The notes below the pieces were generated by a model. The model did no database searches and was not told the DNA's origin. It saw only the letters and a list, made by a program, of their open reading frames with translations. DNA of 64,000 nucleotides from Streptomyces filipinensis (lineage in GTDB: Bacteria > Actinomycetota > Actinomycetes > Streptomycetales > Streptomycetaceae): NCBI RefSeq assembly GCF_014649495.1, contig NZ_BMTD01000005.1:342211-406210 (forward strand), in the 5' to 3' direction. Shown here in pieces: positions 8,459-17,966 of this stretch. The first letter of the stretch is position 1, and each line of letters opens with the position of its first letter. Position numbers and translations under genes: made by a program.

Positions 8459-8770
8459 AACATTCTGTGGCAGGTGCGGGCTCAGAAAGACCCGGCGGTC
8501 AAAGTCGATCAGGCCAAGATCGACAAGAACCGAAGGAAGTCCATCAGCGAGTGCAGGAAGGTGTGGGGCGACTACTCAGGCAGCGGCCTGCAGTGCGACG
8601 AGTACCCCTTCGCGAGCACCCGTGAGGGCTCGACGAAGGGCGACAATCGGTTCTCCGTCCGGCTGATCGACGGGACGGACAACCGTAAGGGCGGCGAACG
8701 CCTCGATCAGATGTATACCCTCAACCGTCTCCTGGACGACGACGCGTTCTGCATGAGGATCACGGACTAG
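8459..8770 (+). pseudogene. NucA/NucB-type nuclease toxin domain, 5' end lost
   Basis: The frame ending at TAG 8770 encodes ISECRKVWGDYSGSGLQCDE, then YPFASTREGSTKGDNRF and RLIDGTDN, the pattern of NucA/NucB-type DNases (CDEYPFAST core with a following Gly-rich loop). Such domains often form the toxic tip of polymorphic toxins. No start or N-terminal delivery region remains, because the IS5 remnant abuts it at about 8458. The candidate immunity gene follows after 19 bases, the usual toxin-immunity order. Confidence 0.7.
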
Positions 8771-8789
8771 CAGGAGGGCTCGGCAGGCC

Positions 8790-9317
8790 ATGGTGCTTCT
8801 CGCCGAACACGACATCACCGCCACCCCCGGCCGCTGTGTTGTGGAGGTGTACGACGCGGACGCCTACCTTGGCGACGAAGCGGCCCTGGACGCAGCAGAG
8901 ACACAGGTGGTCGCCGGCAACGGCTACCACCTGTACCTGCTCAGCCTGCAACCCGACATGACCGTTCAAGTGACCATCCGTATCTGGGACTCTCCGCCAA
9001 CCCCGCCCGCGAACGCCGAGGGACACACAGCGATTACTCTGGAATCCGAGACCGGCACACTCGTGATCGGACAACTCGACCGTGGACCCGCCGACGAGAT
9101 CACGCTGCCCCGACCCGGCGTCTACGAAGGTCACGCATGGTGGGAGGGACGCACCGCAGCCGCCGACTACTACGGCACCACCCTTGACCAGCTCAGCGAC
9201 GATTCCTCCGAGGACATACTCCTCGACGCCTGGGACAACAACCCGGTCATTGAACGCTACGTCCTCGACCTCGCATACACGCGCGAACCGGAACTCATCG
9301 ATGATGAGGAACTCTGA
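8790..9317 (+). CDS. Candidate immunity protein for the NucA/NucB toxin
   Basis: ATG 8790 has AGGAGG 12 bases upstream. The 175-residue protein is acidic and probably cytosolic, with MVLLAEHDITATPGRCVVEV at its start and RPGVYEGHAWWEGRTAAADY in the middle. I know similar Streptomyces hypothetical proteins but no defined domain. Position directly after the nuclease domain, acidity and size suggest an immunity role; this is inference. It seems intact although its toxin is broken. Confidence 0.6.
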   Translation: MVLLAEHDITATPGRCVVEVYDADAYLGDEAALDAAETQVVAGNGYHLYLLSLQPDMTVQVTIRIWDSPPTPPANAEGHTAITLESETGTLVIGQLDRGPADEITLPRPGVYEGHAWWEGRTAAADYYGTTLDQLSDDSSEDILLDAWDNNPVIERYVLDLAYTREPELIDDEEL

Positions 9318-9653
9318 GCTTGGCGACTGAGGGTTGAGTGGCCCCGAGTCGATCGGTGCGATCTGCATCGCCAAGGGCTACCGGCTGCAGCCGGCCGCCC
9401 AGGTCGCGACCACGCCCTACGAGCCTCTCGTCCAGGCTCTCGGCCGCTCCCCCTGCGCGGCCCGAACGCCGCCGGCGAATGGTGAGCCCTCGCCGCGGCG
9501 GTGCTACCCGGCGTCGAAGGAGCGGCGCCCGCCAGGCCTTCAGGCTACGAGGATCACGGCGACCGTTCTTCCCCGTTCCTCCCCGGAGAAGCGGAACGCC
9601 GAGGAGGGGTGGCCGGTCCGGCCGAGCCAGAACCGGCGGACGCAGCAGGCCGA
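9318..9653. other. Intergenic, about 336 bases, nothing recognised
   Basis: Open frames exist on both strands, but they are Arg/Pro-rich products of GC bias with no recognisable motif. The strand bias needed for a gene is absent. Confidence 0.4.
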
Positions 9654-9683
9654 AGCCGGTGGCCTGGACGGCGGCCACCGGCT
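9654..9683 (-). terminator. Terminator of the PHA operon
   Basis: Perfect 11-base-pair stem AGCCGGTGGCC (9654-9664) / GGCCACCGGCT (9673-9683) with an 8-base loop, 16 bases after the phasin stop on the minus strand. Confidence 0.7.
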
Positions 9684-9698
9684 GGCGAGCGCCTCGGG

Positions 9699-9974
9699 TC
9701 AGCCCAGGAGCTGACGGAGCACACCGGCCGATATGGCGTTGAGCTCCTTGCCGAGGCCGGTCTGCGTGCGCGCGGTCTCCGCGACCCAGTCGGCACCGGC
9801 CTGCGCGGCCTGCTCCTGCACGCGTACCGCGGCGACCACCGACTTCTCACAGGCGTCGACGACGGCCAGGCCGGTCTGCCTGACGGCATGACGGTACTTG
9901 TCCTGGACGTCCGCCAGGTCGCGTACCGCCCGGTCGAAGCCGGTGCCGTACTCCTCTGCTCTCATGCCCTGCAT
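9699..9974 (-). CDS. Phasin-like granule-associated protein
   Basis: The 91-residue, Ala/Gln/Glu-rich, wholly helical protein starts at ATG 9974, chosen because AGGAGG lies 7 bases upstream; an internal ATG at 9965 lacks this. It contains FDRAVRDLADVQDKYRHAVR and EKSVVAAVRVQEQAAQAGAD, amphipathic heptad-like repeats as in phasins. Phasins coat polyhydroxyalkanoate granules and control their size and number. It is the last gene of the PHA operon, separated from the reductase by a strong hairpin and followed by a terminator, which fits separate high-level expression. Assignment rests on composition and position. Confidence 0.72.
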   Translation of the reverse strand: MQGMRAEEYGTGFDRAVRDLADVQDKYRHAVRQTGLAVVDACEKSVVAAVRVQEQAAQAGADWVAETARTQTGLGKELNAISAGVLRQLLG

Positions 9975-10003
9975 GAGCACCTCCTGTTGGTTTTCCTGGA
10001 TGG

Positions 10004-10032
10004 CCCCTCCCGGGCGGGCCGCCCGGGAGGGG
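10004..10032 (-). other. Intra-operon hairpin between reductase and phasin genes
   Basis: Perfect 14-base arms (CCCCTCCCGGGCGG and CCGCCCGGGAGGGG) separated by one base. It sits 11 bases after the reductase stop and 30 before the phasin start. It could terminate part of the transcripts or protect the upstream mRNA end. Confidence 0.6.
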
Positions 10033-10042
10033 AGTCGGCGGT

Positions 10043-10873
10043 TCACATGTCGAGGCCTCCGTTGACGCCCCAGACCTGTCCGGTGATGTACGCGGAGGCG
10101 TCGTCGGCTAGGAAGCGCACCAGCCGGGCCACCTCCTCGGGACGGCCGAGCCGGCCCAGAGGGACCTGGCCGACGATGCGGTCGAGCACCTTGGCCGGGA
10201 TGTGCTCCAGCATCTCGGTGGCGATGAAGCCGGGGGTGACGGCGTTGACCGTGATGCCGGGCCCGTACGGGTCCTGCCGGCCGGTCTTGGCCAGCTGGAA
10301 GGCGGCTTCCCGGGCGAGGGTCTTGGTGAGGCCGAACAGGCCGGACTTGGCGGCCGCGTAGTTGGCCTGGCCGATGTTGCCGGTCTCCCCGATGACGGAG
10401 GAGATCATGACGATCCGGCCCGAGCCCTGCTCGACCATGGCGCCCAGCGCCGCCTGTGCGAGGTAGAAGGGGCCGGAGAGGTTGACGTCCAGCACCTGCT
10501 GCCAGTCGGCTTCGGCCATCCGGGCCACCGTGCGGTCGATGGTGATGCCGGCGTTGTTGACCAGGATGTCGATCCGGCCGTGGCGTTCGACGACGTCCGA
10601 GACCAGGCGGCGGCAGTCCGCGGGGGAGCTGACGTCGGCCTGGTGGGCGCCGACCCGCTCCGCGTCCGCGCCGAATTCGGTGCGGCACCGGTCGACGAAG
10701 TCGCGGGCACGCCCGGTGTTGCCGGCGTAGGCGGCGGCGACCGTGGCTCCCGCGCCGGCCAGGCCGCGGCTGATGGCGGCGCCGATGCCGCGGGTGCCGC
10801 CGGTGACGAGGGCCACCCGGCCCTTCAGGCTCTGGTCGGCGGTGGCGGTGACGAAGGGGGCGGTGATGGTCAC
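10043..10873 (-). CDS. phaB: Acetoacetyl-CoA reductase (SDR family)
   Basis: Reduces acetoacetyl-CoA to (R)-3-hydroxybutyryl-CoA with NADPH, the monomer-forming step for polyhydroxybutyrate. The 276-residue protein has the SDR cofactor motif TGGTRGIG (residues 24-31), NNAG (106-109), catalytic Ser (158/159), Tyr172 and Lys176 (YAAAK) and the C-terminal GGLDM. The start is GTG 10873 with AAGGAG upstream, overlapping the synthase stop by four bases (GTGA). A FabG role in fatty acid synthesis is possible from sequence alone, but the operon favours PhaB. Confidence 0.9.
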   Translation of the reverse strand: MTITAPFVTATADQSLKGRVALVTGGTRGIGAAISRGLAGAGATVAAAYAGNTGRARDFVDRCRTEFGADAERVGAHQADVSSPADCRRLVSDVVERHGRIDILVNNAGITIDRTVARMAEADWQQVLDVNLSGPFYLAQAALGAMVEQGSGRIVMISSVIGETGNIGQANYAAAKSGLFGLTKTLAREAAFQLAKTGRQDPYGPGITVNAVTPGFIATEMLEHIPAKVLDRIVGQVPLGRLGRPEEVARLVRFLADDASAYITGQVWGVNGGLDM

Positions 10874-11934
10874 GAGGTGCTCCTTGCGGGGGTGGAAGCC
10901 GAGCGGGCGGCGAGCCAGCCGGCGATGTCGGGCCAGATCCGGTCCCGGGCCTTGGAGCCGGCCATGAGGCCGATGTGCCCGCCCGGGCGGTCGAAGTGGG
11001 TGACGTCGGCGGAGCCGACGCGGTCGAGGAACGGCAGGGTGCCCGCGCGCGGGGCGATGTGGTCCTGGGCGGCGGTCACCACGAGCACGGCGGCGTCGAT
11101 CCCGGCCGGGTCCACGCGCCGCCCGCGCAGCCGGAGGGTGCCCGCGGCGAAGCGGTTCTCCTGGTACAGCCAGGTGATCCACTCCCGGTAGGCGCGCGCC
11201 GGGAACGGCGGGTTGTCGGCGACCCAGCGCGCCATCGACTGGAAGGCCTCCCGGTCGACGGTGCCCTGCTCCACCTGGTCCCACAGCCTGCGGTAGGTGG
11301 TGACGTAGTTGCCCACCGGCTTGAGCATCTTGTTCGCCCAGTCGATGGCATGCCCCGGGATGACCCGCAGGTCCGCCAGGGTGGCCACGTCGTAGGTGCC
11401 CGCCGTGACCCACTGCCGGTACACCGAGCCCTCGGTGTCGAAGGGCATGGTCAGCAGGACGGTGTTGGCCACCGGACCAGCGGGGTACAGCGCCGCGTAC
11501 ATCGCGGCGAACGCCGCGCCCATGCACCAGCCGACCAGGGACACCCGGTCGCCGCCGGAGCCGCGCAGCACCCGCCGCACCGCCCAGTGCAACTGGTCGC
11601 AGACGTAGTGCTCCAGTCCGCGGTCGGCGTCCTCCTCGTCGGGTACGCCCCAGTCGAGCAGGTAGACGTCGAATCCCTCGGCCAGCAGGAACTCCACGAA
11701 GGAGTTCCCCGGCCGGAGGTCGAACACGTCCGGCCGGTTGATCAGCGCGAACACCAGCAGCACCGGAACGGGGTGGCGGCGCCGGTCGCTGCGATAGCGG
11801 TACAGGGTGGTCGTGCGGTGGGTCCAGACGACGTCGCGGGGGGTGGCCGCGACGTTCGCCTGGTCCGCGGTGAGGACCAGATTGGCGGCCTCGGCCATCA
11901 CCCGGGCCGGGCGCAGCGGATGCCGGACGGTCAT
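10870..11934 (-). CDS. phaC: Polyhydroxyalkanoate synthase subunit PhaC (class III-like)
   Basis: Polymerises (R)-3-hydroxyacyl-CoA into polyester granules. The 354-residue length is that of the short class III/IV PhaC, which needs a partner subunit. The lipase-like box GWCMG holds the nucleophile Cys137; Asp291 (in AAQDHIAP) and His320 (in RPGGHIGLMAG) complete the triad. Other family marks are LLVFALINRPDVFDLRPGNS and LLDWGVPDEED. It overlaps the PhaE-like gene before it and phaB after it by four bases each, so the three are coupled. Confidence 0.92.
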   Translation of the reverse strand: MTVRHPLRPARVMAEAANLVLTADQANVAATPRDVVWTHRTTTLYRYRSDRRRHPVPVLLVFALINRPDVFDLRPGNSFVEFLLAEGFDVYLLDWGVPDEEDADRGLEHYVCDQLHWAVRRVLRGSGGDRVSLVGWCMGAAFAAMYAALYPAGPVANTVLLTMPFDTEGSVYRQWVTAGTYDVATLADLRVIPGHAIDWANKMLKPVGNYVTTYRRLWDQVEQGTVDREAFQSMARWVADNPPFPARAYREWITWLYQENRFAAGTLRLRGRRVDPAGIDAAVLVVTAAQDHIAPRAGTLPFLDRVGSADVTHFDRPGGHIGLMAGSKARDRIWPDIAGWLAARSASTPARSTS

Positions 11935-12278
11935 GTTCCCGCCCCCTCACCGGCCGCCCCGTCCGCCAGCTGGTCGCGCAGGTCCTCGACCTCCTGCAGG
12001 ACACGCTCCAACTTGTCCTCGGTCCGGGCCAGCTGGCGGCCGAGGCGGGTCACGTCGGAACGCCCGGCCAGCCGCATGTTGCGCAGCATCAGGTCGCAGG
12101 TCTCCCCGCTGATGCGGGTCAGTGCGGCGAAGTTGCCCGCGGTCAGGCCCAGCAGCTCGGCGAAGGCGCTTCCCGAGACGAGCTGCTCGGTGGCTTCGGC
12201 GGCCTGCTGCTCCATGGCCTCGTACCAGTCGCGGAAGGGCTTCTGGGCCCAGTCGCCCAAGGGGTTCCCGGTCGCCAT
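11931..12278 (-). CDS. Probable PHA synthase accessory subunit (short PhaE-like)
   Basis: The 115-residue protein begins at ATG 12278, sharing one base with the thiolase stop (TGATG). The N-terminal half contains AQKPFRDWYEAMEQQAAEAT, resembling PhaE; the C-terminal half (about residues 75-108, ARTEDKLERVLQEVEDLRDQ) is a coiled coil, as in PhaE and PhaR. It is much shorter than classical PhaE. Its place immediately before a class III-length phaC is the strongest evidence. Without such a partner this type of PhaC is usually inactive. Confidence 0.65.
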   Translation of the reverse strand: MATGNPLGDWAQKPFRDWYEAMEQQAAEATEQLVSGSAFAELLGLTAGNFAALTRISGETCDLMLRNMRLAGRSDVTRLGRQLARTEDKLERVLQEVEDLRDQLADGAAGEGAGT

Positions 12279-13480
12279 CACACGCCTCCCTCACGCTCGA
12301 ACAGTGCGGCGATGCCCTGGCCGCCCCCGATGCACATCGACACCACGGCGTAGCGGCCGCCGACGCGGCGCAGTTCGTGCAGCGCCTTGACGGTGAGGAC
12401 GGCTCCGGTGGCGCCGACCGGGTGACCGAGGCCGATGCCGCTGCCGTTGGGGTTGGTGCGCTCGGGCGGCAGGCCGAGCTCGCGCGTGACGGCCAGCGCC
12501 TGGGCGGCGAACGCCTCGTTGACCTCGTAGACGTCGATGTCGTCGACCTTCAGGCCGGTGTCCTCCAGCAGGCGGCTGATCGCGGGGGAGGGGCCGATGC
12601 CCATGTAGGCCGGCTCCACTCCGACGTGGCGGTACGCCACCAGGCGCGCGAGCGGCTTCAGACCGCGCTCCTCGGCGACGGCCGCGTCGGCCAGGACGAC
12701 GGCCGCGGCCGCGTCGTTGACGCCGGAGGCGTTGCCCGCGGTGACCGTGCCACCGGGCTTGAACGCCGGGCGCAGCTTGGCGAGGTCGGCCTCGGTGATG
12801 CCGGGGCGGGTGTGTTCGTCGGCGCTGACGTGGAGCGTGCCCTTGCGGGTGGTGATCTCCACCGGGACGATCTGCTCGGTGAAGCGCCCTTCGGCGGTCG
12901 CCGCGGCGGCCCGGTGGTGGCTGGTGAGCGCCAGCTGGTCCTGGTCCTCGCGGGAGACCTCCCAGCGCTCGGCGACGTTCTCGGCGGTGATGCCCATGTG
13001 GACGCCGTCGAAGGGGTCGGTGAGCGCCGCCACCATGGCGTCGAGGATCTGCCCGTCGCCCATCCGGGCGCCCCAGCGGGCCTGCGGGAGCCAGTAGGGG
13101 CCGCGGCTCATCGCCTCCGCGCCGCCGCCGACGGCCACCCGGCAGTCACCCAGTGCGATGCTCTGGGCGGCGGAGACGACGGCCTGCAGGCCGCTGCCGC
13201 ACAGCCGGTTGACGTTCATGGCCGGGACCGACACCGGCAGGCCGGCCTGTACGGTCGCGACGCGGGCCAGATACAGGTCGCGGGGTTCCGTGGGGATGAC
13301 GTGGCCGAAGACCACCTGCCCGGCGTCCTCGGGAGCCAGGCCGCTGCGGTGCAGCGCCTCGCGGGTGACCAGGGTGGCCAGGTCGGCCGGGGGGACGTCG
13401 GCGAGTGCGCCGCCGAACTTGCCGATGGGGGTGCGGACACCGCTCAGCACGACGATGCCGTGGTTGTTGTGGTTCTGCAT
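12278..13480 (-). CDS. phaA: Acetyl-CoA acetyltransferase (biosynthetic thiolase)
   Basis: Condenses two acetyl-CoA to acetoacetyl-CoA, the first step of PHB synthesis. The 400-residue length is standard. The acylated Cys94 is in NRLCGSGLQA, His353 in GLGHPVGATG and the second Cys383 in SMCIGGGQG; NEAFA is also present. It follows the acetyl-CoA synthetase with 24 bases between and overlaps the PhaE-like gene. Position in this operon argues for PhaA rather than a degradative thiolase. Confidence 0.92.
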   Translation of the reverse strand: MQNHNNHGIVVLSGVRTPIGKFGGALADVPPADLATLVTREALHRSGLAPEDAGQVVFGHVIPTEPRDLYLARVATVQAGLPVSVPAMNVNRLCGSGLQAVVSAAQSIALGDCRVAVGGGAEAMSRGPYWLPQARWGARMGDGQILDAMVAALTDPFDGVHMGITAENVAERWEVSREDQDQLALTSHHRAAAATAEGRFTEQIVPVEITTRKGTLHVSADEHTRPGITEADLAKLRPAFKPGGTVTAGNASGVNDAAAAVVLADAAVAEERGLKPLARLVAYRHVGVEPAYMGIGPSPAISRLLEDTGLKVDDIDVYEVNEAFAAQALAVTRELGLPPERTNPNGSGIGLGHPVGATGAVLTVKALHELRRVGGRYAVVSMCIGGGQGIAALFEREGGV

Positions 13481-13504
13481 GGGACCGGTCCTCGCCTCGT
13501 GAGG

Positions 13505-15475
<1,971 letters not shown>

Positions 15476-15644
15476 GGTGTTGCTCCTCTGCCGTGTGATG
15501 GTCGCGGCTCCGCCGGTTCGTCTCCTCGGCGGAATGCCTGGTACCGACCTTGCGCCCGGCCGGCGCGTGGCCGGAAGGCCGCTGCGACGGGGCGCGCGCC
15601 GTCCGCGACGAGCGGTCCCCGCGGCGCGACGAACGGTCGGCCGG

Positions 15645-15684
15645 CCGGTCGACGGCGCGGCGGGCCGGTCGACGGCGCGGCGGG
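15645..15684. repeat. Exact 20-base tandem repeat in the divergent acs/kinase promoter region
   Basis: CCGGTCGACGGCGCGGCGGG is repeated twice head to tail, ending 23 bases before the kinase start and 170 bases before acs. A 20-base period places both copies on the same helix face, as expected for a regulator binding direct repeats; LytTR regulators do this. Confidence 0.75.
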
Positions 15685-15707
15685 CCGCGTGGTCGTACGG
15701 TGAGTAG

Positions 15708-16781
15708 GTGATCGGTGTCCACCCGTCGGGGCTCAGACATCGGCGTGGTCCGCTCGGAGCCGGCGGCGCCGACGTGGCCGCCGTGCTGCGGTCCGCCCGG
15801 GAGATGGCCGACGAACTCGCCGACGGTCTCACGCCCCGGGCCGCCGACCGGGTCGCACGCCAGGCCCGCAGACTGCTGGGCGCCGACGGCGTGGTCTTGT
15901 GCGACCTGTCGGGACCGCTCGGTGCCGCCGGGAAGGTGCGCGGGGACGCGCGCGAGCTGGCGGAACGGGCCCTCACCGACGGCCGCCCGGTGCGCGGTGG
16001 TGGCGCCGTCGCCGCCCCGCTGCTCACCGGTGCGGAACCGCTGGGGGCGCTGGTGGTGGCCGGCGACGAGAGCGCCGCCGATCAGGCGGAGGCGCTCGCG
16101 GACTGGCTGGGCGAGGCCCTGGAGCGAGCCGTGCTCGGCCTCGCGAGAGAGGAACTCGCGCTGGCCGAGCTGAGCCGCCTGCGCGCCCAGATCTCGCCGC
16201 ACTTCCTCTACAACGCGCTGTCCGCGATCGCGTCCCTCGTGCGCTCCGACCCGGAGCGGGCCCGGGACCTGCTGGTGCAGTTCTCGGAACTGGCCCGTTA
16301 CGCCTTCTCCGGGCGCGGACAGTTCACCACCGTCGCCGAGGAGTTCCGTGCCATCGAGGTGTACCTGCAGCTCGAACGGGCCCGCTTCGGACCCCGGCTG
16401 TCGACCTGGGTGCGGGTCGCCCCCGAGGTACTGCCGGTCACGTTGCCGTTCCTCACCCTCCAGCCCCTGGTGGAGAACGCCGTCCGGCACGGCATCGAGC
16501 CGCGGCCGGGCGGCGGGACGGTGACCGTCACCGGTGCCGCCCTGGGCCCCGACTGCACCATCACCGTCGAGGACGACGGCGCGGGCATGGCGCCGGAGCT
16601 GGCGGAAGCGGTGCTGAGCGGGCGCGGCGAGCGTTCCGGGATCGGCCTGGCCAACGTCGATCAGCGGCTCCGTACCCTGTACGGCCCGGAATACGGGCTG
16701 CTGGTAGAGACCGCGCCCGGCGCGGGTACCCGGATCACCCTCCGGGTGCCGTTGTCCTCACCGGGAATGGCGACGAGGTGA
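15708..16781 (+). CDS. LytS/YehU-type sensor histidine kinase
   Basis: The 357-residue protein starts at GTG 15708. An N-terminal GAF-like region (about residues 45-140) precedes the His_kinase domain: LRAQISPHFLYNALSAI holds the phosphorylated His165, and LQPLVENAVRHGIEP and GRGERSGIGLANVDQRL form the ATP-binding N and G boxes. No membrane segment is seen, so it should sense a cytosolic signal. Its partner is the LytTR regulator 28 bases downstream, and the transported substrate of the operon (acetate or a related acid) is a plausible cue. Confidence 0.9.
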   Translation: MIGVHPSGLRHRRGPLGAGGADVAAVLRSAREMADELADGLTPRAADRVARQARRLLGADGVVLCDLSGPLGAAGKVRGDARELAERALTDGRPVRGGGAVAAPLLTGAEPLGALVVAGDESAADQAEALADWLGEALERAVLGLAREELALAELSRLRAQISPHFLYNALSAIASLVRSDPERARDLLVQFSELARYAFSGRGQFTTVAEEFRAIEVYLQLERARFGPRLSTWVRVAPEVLPVTLPFLTLQPLVENAVRHGIEPRPGGGTVTVTGAALGPDCTITVEDDGAGMAPELAEAVLSGRGERSGIGLANVDQRLRTLYGPEYGLLVETAPGAGTRITLRVPLSSPGMATR

Positions 16782-16809
16782 CCGGGATGATGACCAGGGA
16801 ACTGGGGAG

Positions 16810-17622
16810 ATGACCGGGGAACTGTCGGTGCTGGTGGTCGAGGACGAGCCGCTCAGCCTCGACGAACTGGTGCACCTGCTGCGCGGCGTCCCCGGCGTGG
16901 GGCAGGTGGCCTCCGCCCCCGACGCGATGTCCGCGCTCAAGCTGCTGCGCGACCGGGAGTTCGACGCCGCCTTCCTCGACATCGGCATGCCCGGACTGGA
17001 CGGCATGGAGCTGGCCGCGGTGCTCTCCCGGCTTGCGCGGCCGCCCGCGGTCGTCTTCGTCACCGCCTCCCAGGCGCACGCGATCGACGCCTTCGGGATC
17101 GGAGCGGTGGACTACCTCCTCAAGCCCGCCTCCGCCGGACGGGTGCGGCAGGCGCTGGAGCGGGTCGGCCGGGCCCGCGCCGCTTCCGCCGCCCCAGGAA
17201 CCCCTGCCGCTTCCGCCACCCCGGGAATCCCTGCCGGCGCGCCGCCCGAGCCAGCCGGTGACCTGGCCGTGCTCAAGGTGGAGTCCGCGGGCCGCACCCG
17301 GTTCGTGCGGCGGGAGCAGGTGCGGTTCGTGGAGGCGCACGGCGATCATGTGCGGCTGGACACCCGGGACGGCCGGTTCCTGGTCCGCATGCCGCTGTCC
17401 GCTCTGGAACACAGCTGGTCCCAGGCCGGGTTCCTGCGGGTGCACCGGAGTTTCCTGCTCGCCCTGCGGGCGGTCGAGGACCTGCGGACCGACGTCGTGG
17501 GCCAGCTGGTCGCGCACACCGCCGGCGGCGACGTCCCGGTCAGCCGCCGCCACGCCCGCCACCTGAAGGAACAGCTGTTCGCCGCGGCCCGGGAGGGCCG
17601 GGTCGGCGGGGCACGGCGATGA
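16810..17622 (+). CDS. LytTR-family response regulator
   Basis: The 270-residue protein has a receiver domain (residues 6-120; acidic pocket E11-D12, phosphorylation site Asp57 in FLDIGMPG, Lys in DYLLKPA), an Ala/Pro-rich linker (about 125-150) and a LytTR DNA-binding domain (about 155-260; VRFVEAHGDHVRLDT, FLRVHRSFLLALRAV). The stop overlaps the next start (ATGA). It probably controls this operon and perhaps the divergent acs-pha operon through the 20-base tandem repeat. Confidence 0.92.
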   Translation: MTGELSVLVVEDEPLSLDELVHLLRGVPGVGQVASAPDAMSALKLLRDREFDAAFLDIGMPGLDGMELAAVLSRLARPPAVVFVTASQAHAIDAFGIGAVDYLLKPASAGRVRQALERVGRARAASAAPGTPAASATPGIPAGAPPEPAGDLAVLKVESAGRTRFVRREQVRFVEAHGDHVRLDTRDGRFLVRMPLSALEHSWSQAGFLRVHRSFLLALRAVEDLRTDVVGQLVAHTAGGDVPVSRRHARHLKEQLFAAAREGRVGGARR

Positions 17623-17966
17623 GCCGACCGCGCCGCGTGGCGGTGGTGAGCCCCCAGACCCGGCTGGCCCTGGCCCGGCGTTCGGCGGCCGGTCGGCACC
17701 TCGTCCTGCCCCCGGACTTCGACGCACGCGCCGCCCGGCGCGCCTATCTGCGCCAGCGCCGCCTCGCCGGCGCCACGGTGCTGACACTGGCCACGCTGCT
17801 GCTGGCCCTGCCGCTCCTGATCGCCACCGTGCCGCAGCTGGGCACGGTCCGGCTCGTCGGCGTCCCCTTGTCCTGGCTGCTGGTCGGCGTCTTCGCCCAC
17901 CCCTTGCTGCTGCTCGCCGCCGTGGCCCTTCTGCGCCGTACCGAGCGGGCGGAGCGGACGCGATGA
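17619..17966 (+). CDS. Small two-helix membrane protein (DUF485-like)
   Basis: The 115-residue protein has a basic N-terminal 45 residues with PDFDARAARRAYLRQRR, then two hydrophobic helices (about 49-71 and 79-104). Small proteins of this build (YjcH/DUF485 group) are regularly encoded just before acetate-type sodium/solute symporters. Here the stop overlaps the symporter start by four bases, and the start overlaps the regulator stop. It is probably an accessory subunit of the transporter; the precise role is unknown. Confidence 0.75.
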   Translation: MSRPRRVAVVSPQTRLALARRSAAGRHLVLPPDFDARAARRAYLRQRRLAGATVLTLATLLLALPLLIATVPQLGTVRLVGVPLSWLLVGVFAHPLLLLAAVALLRRTERAERTR

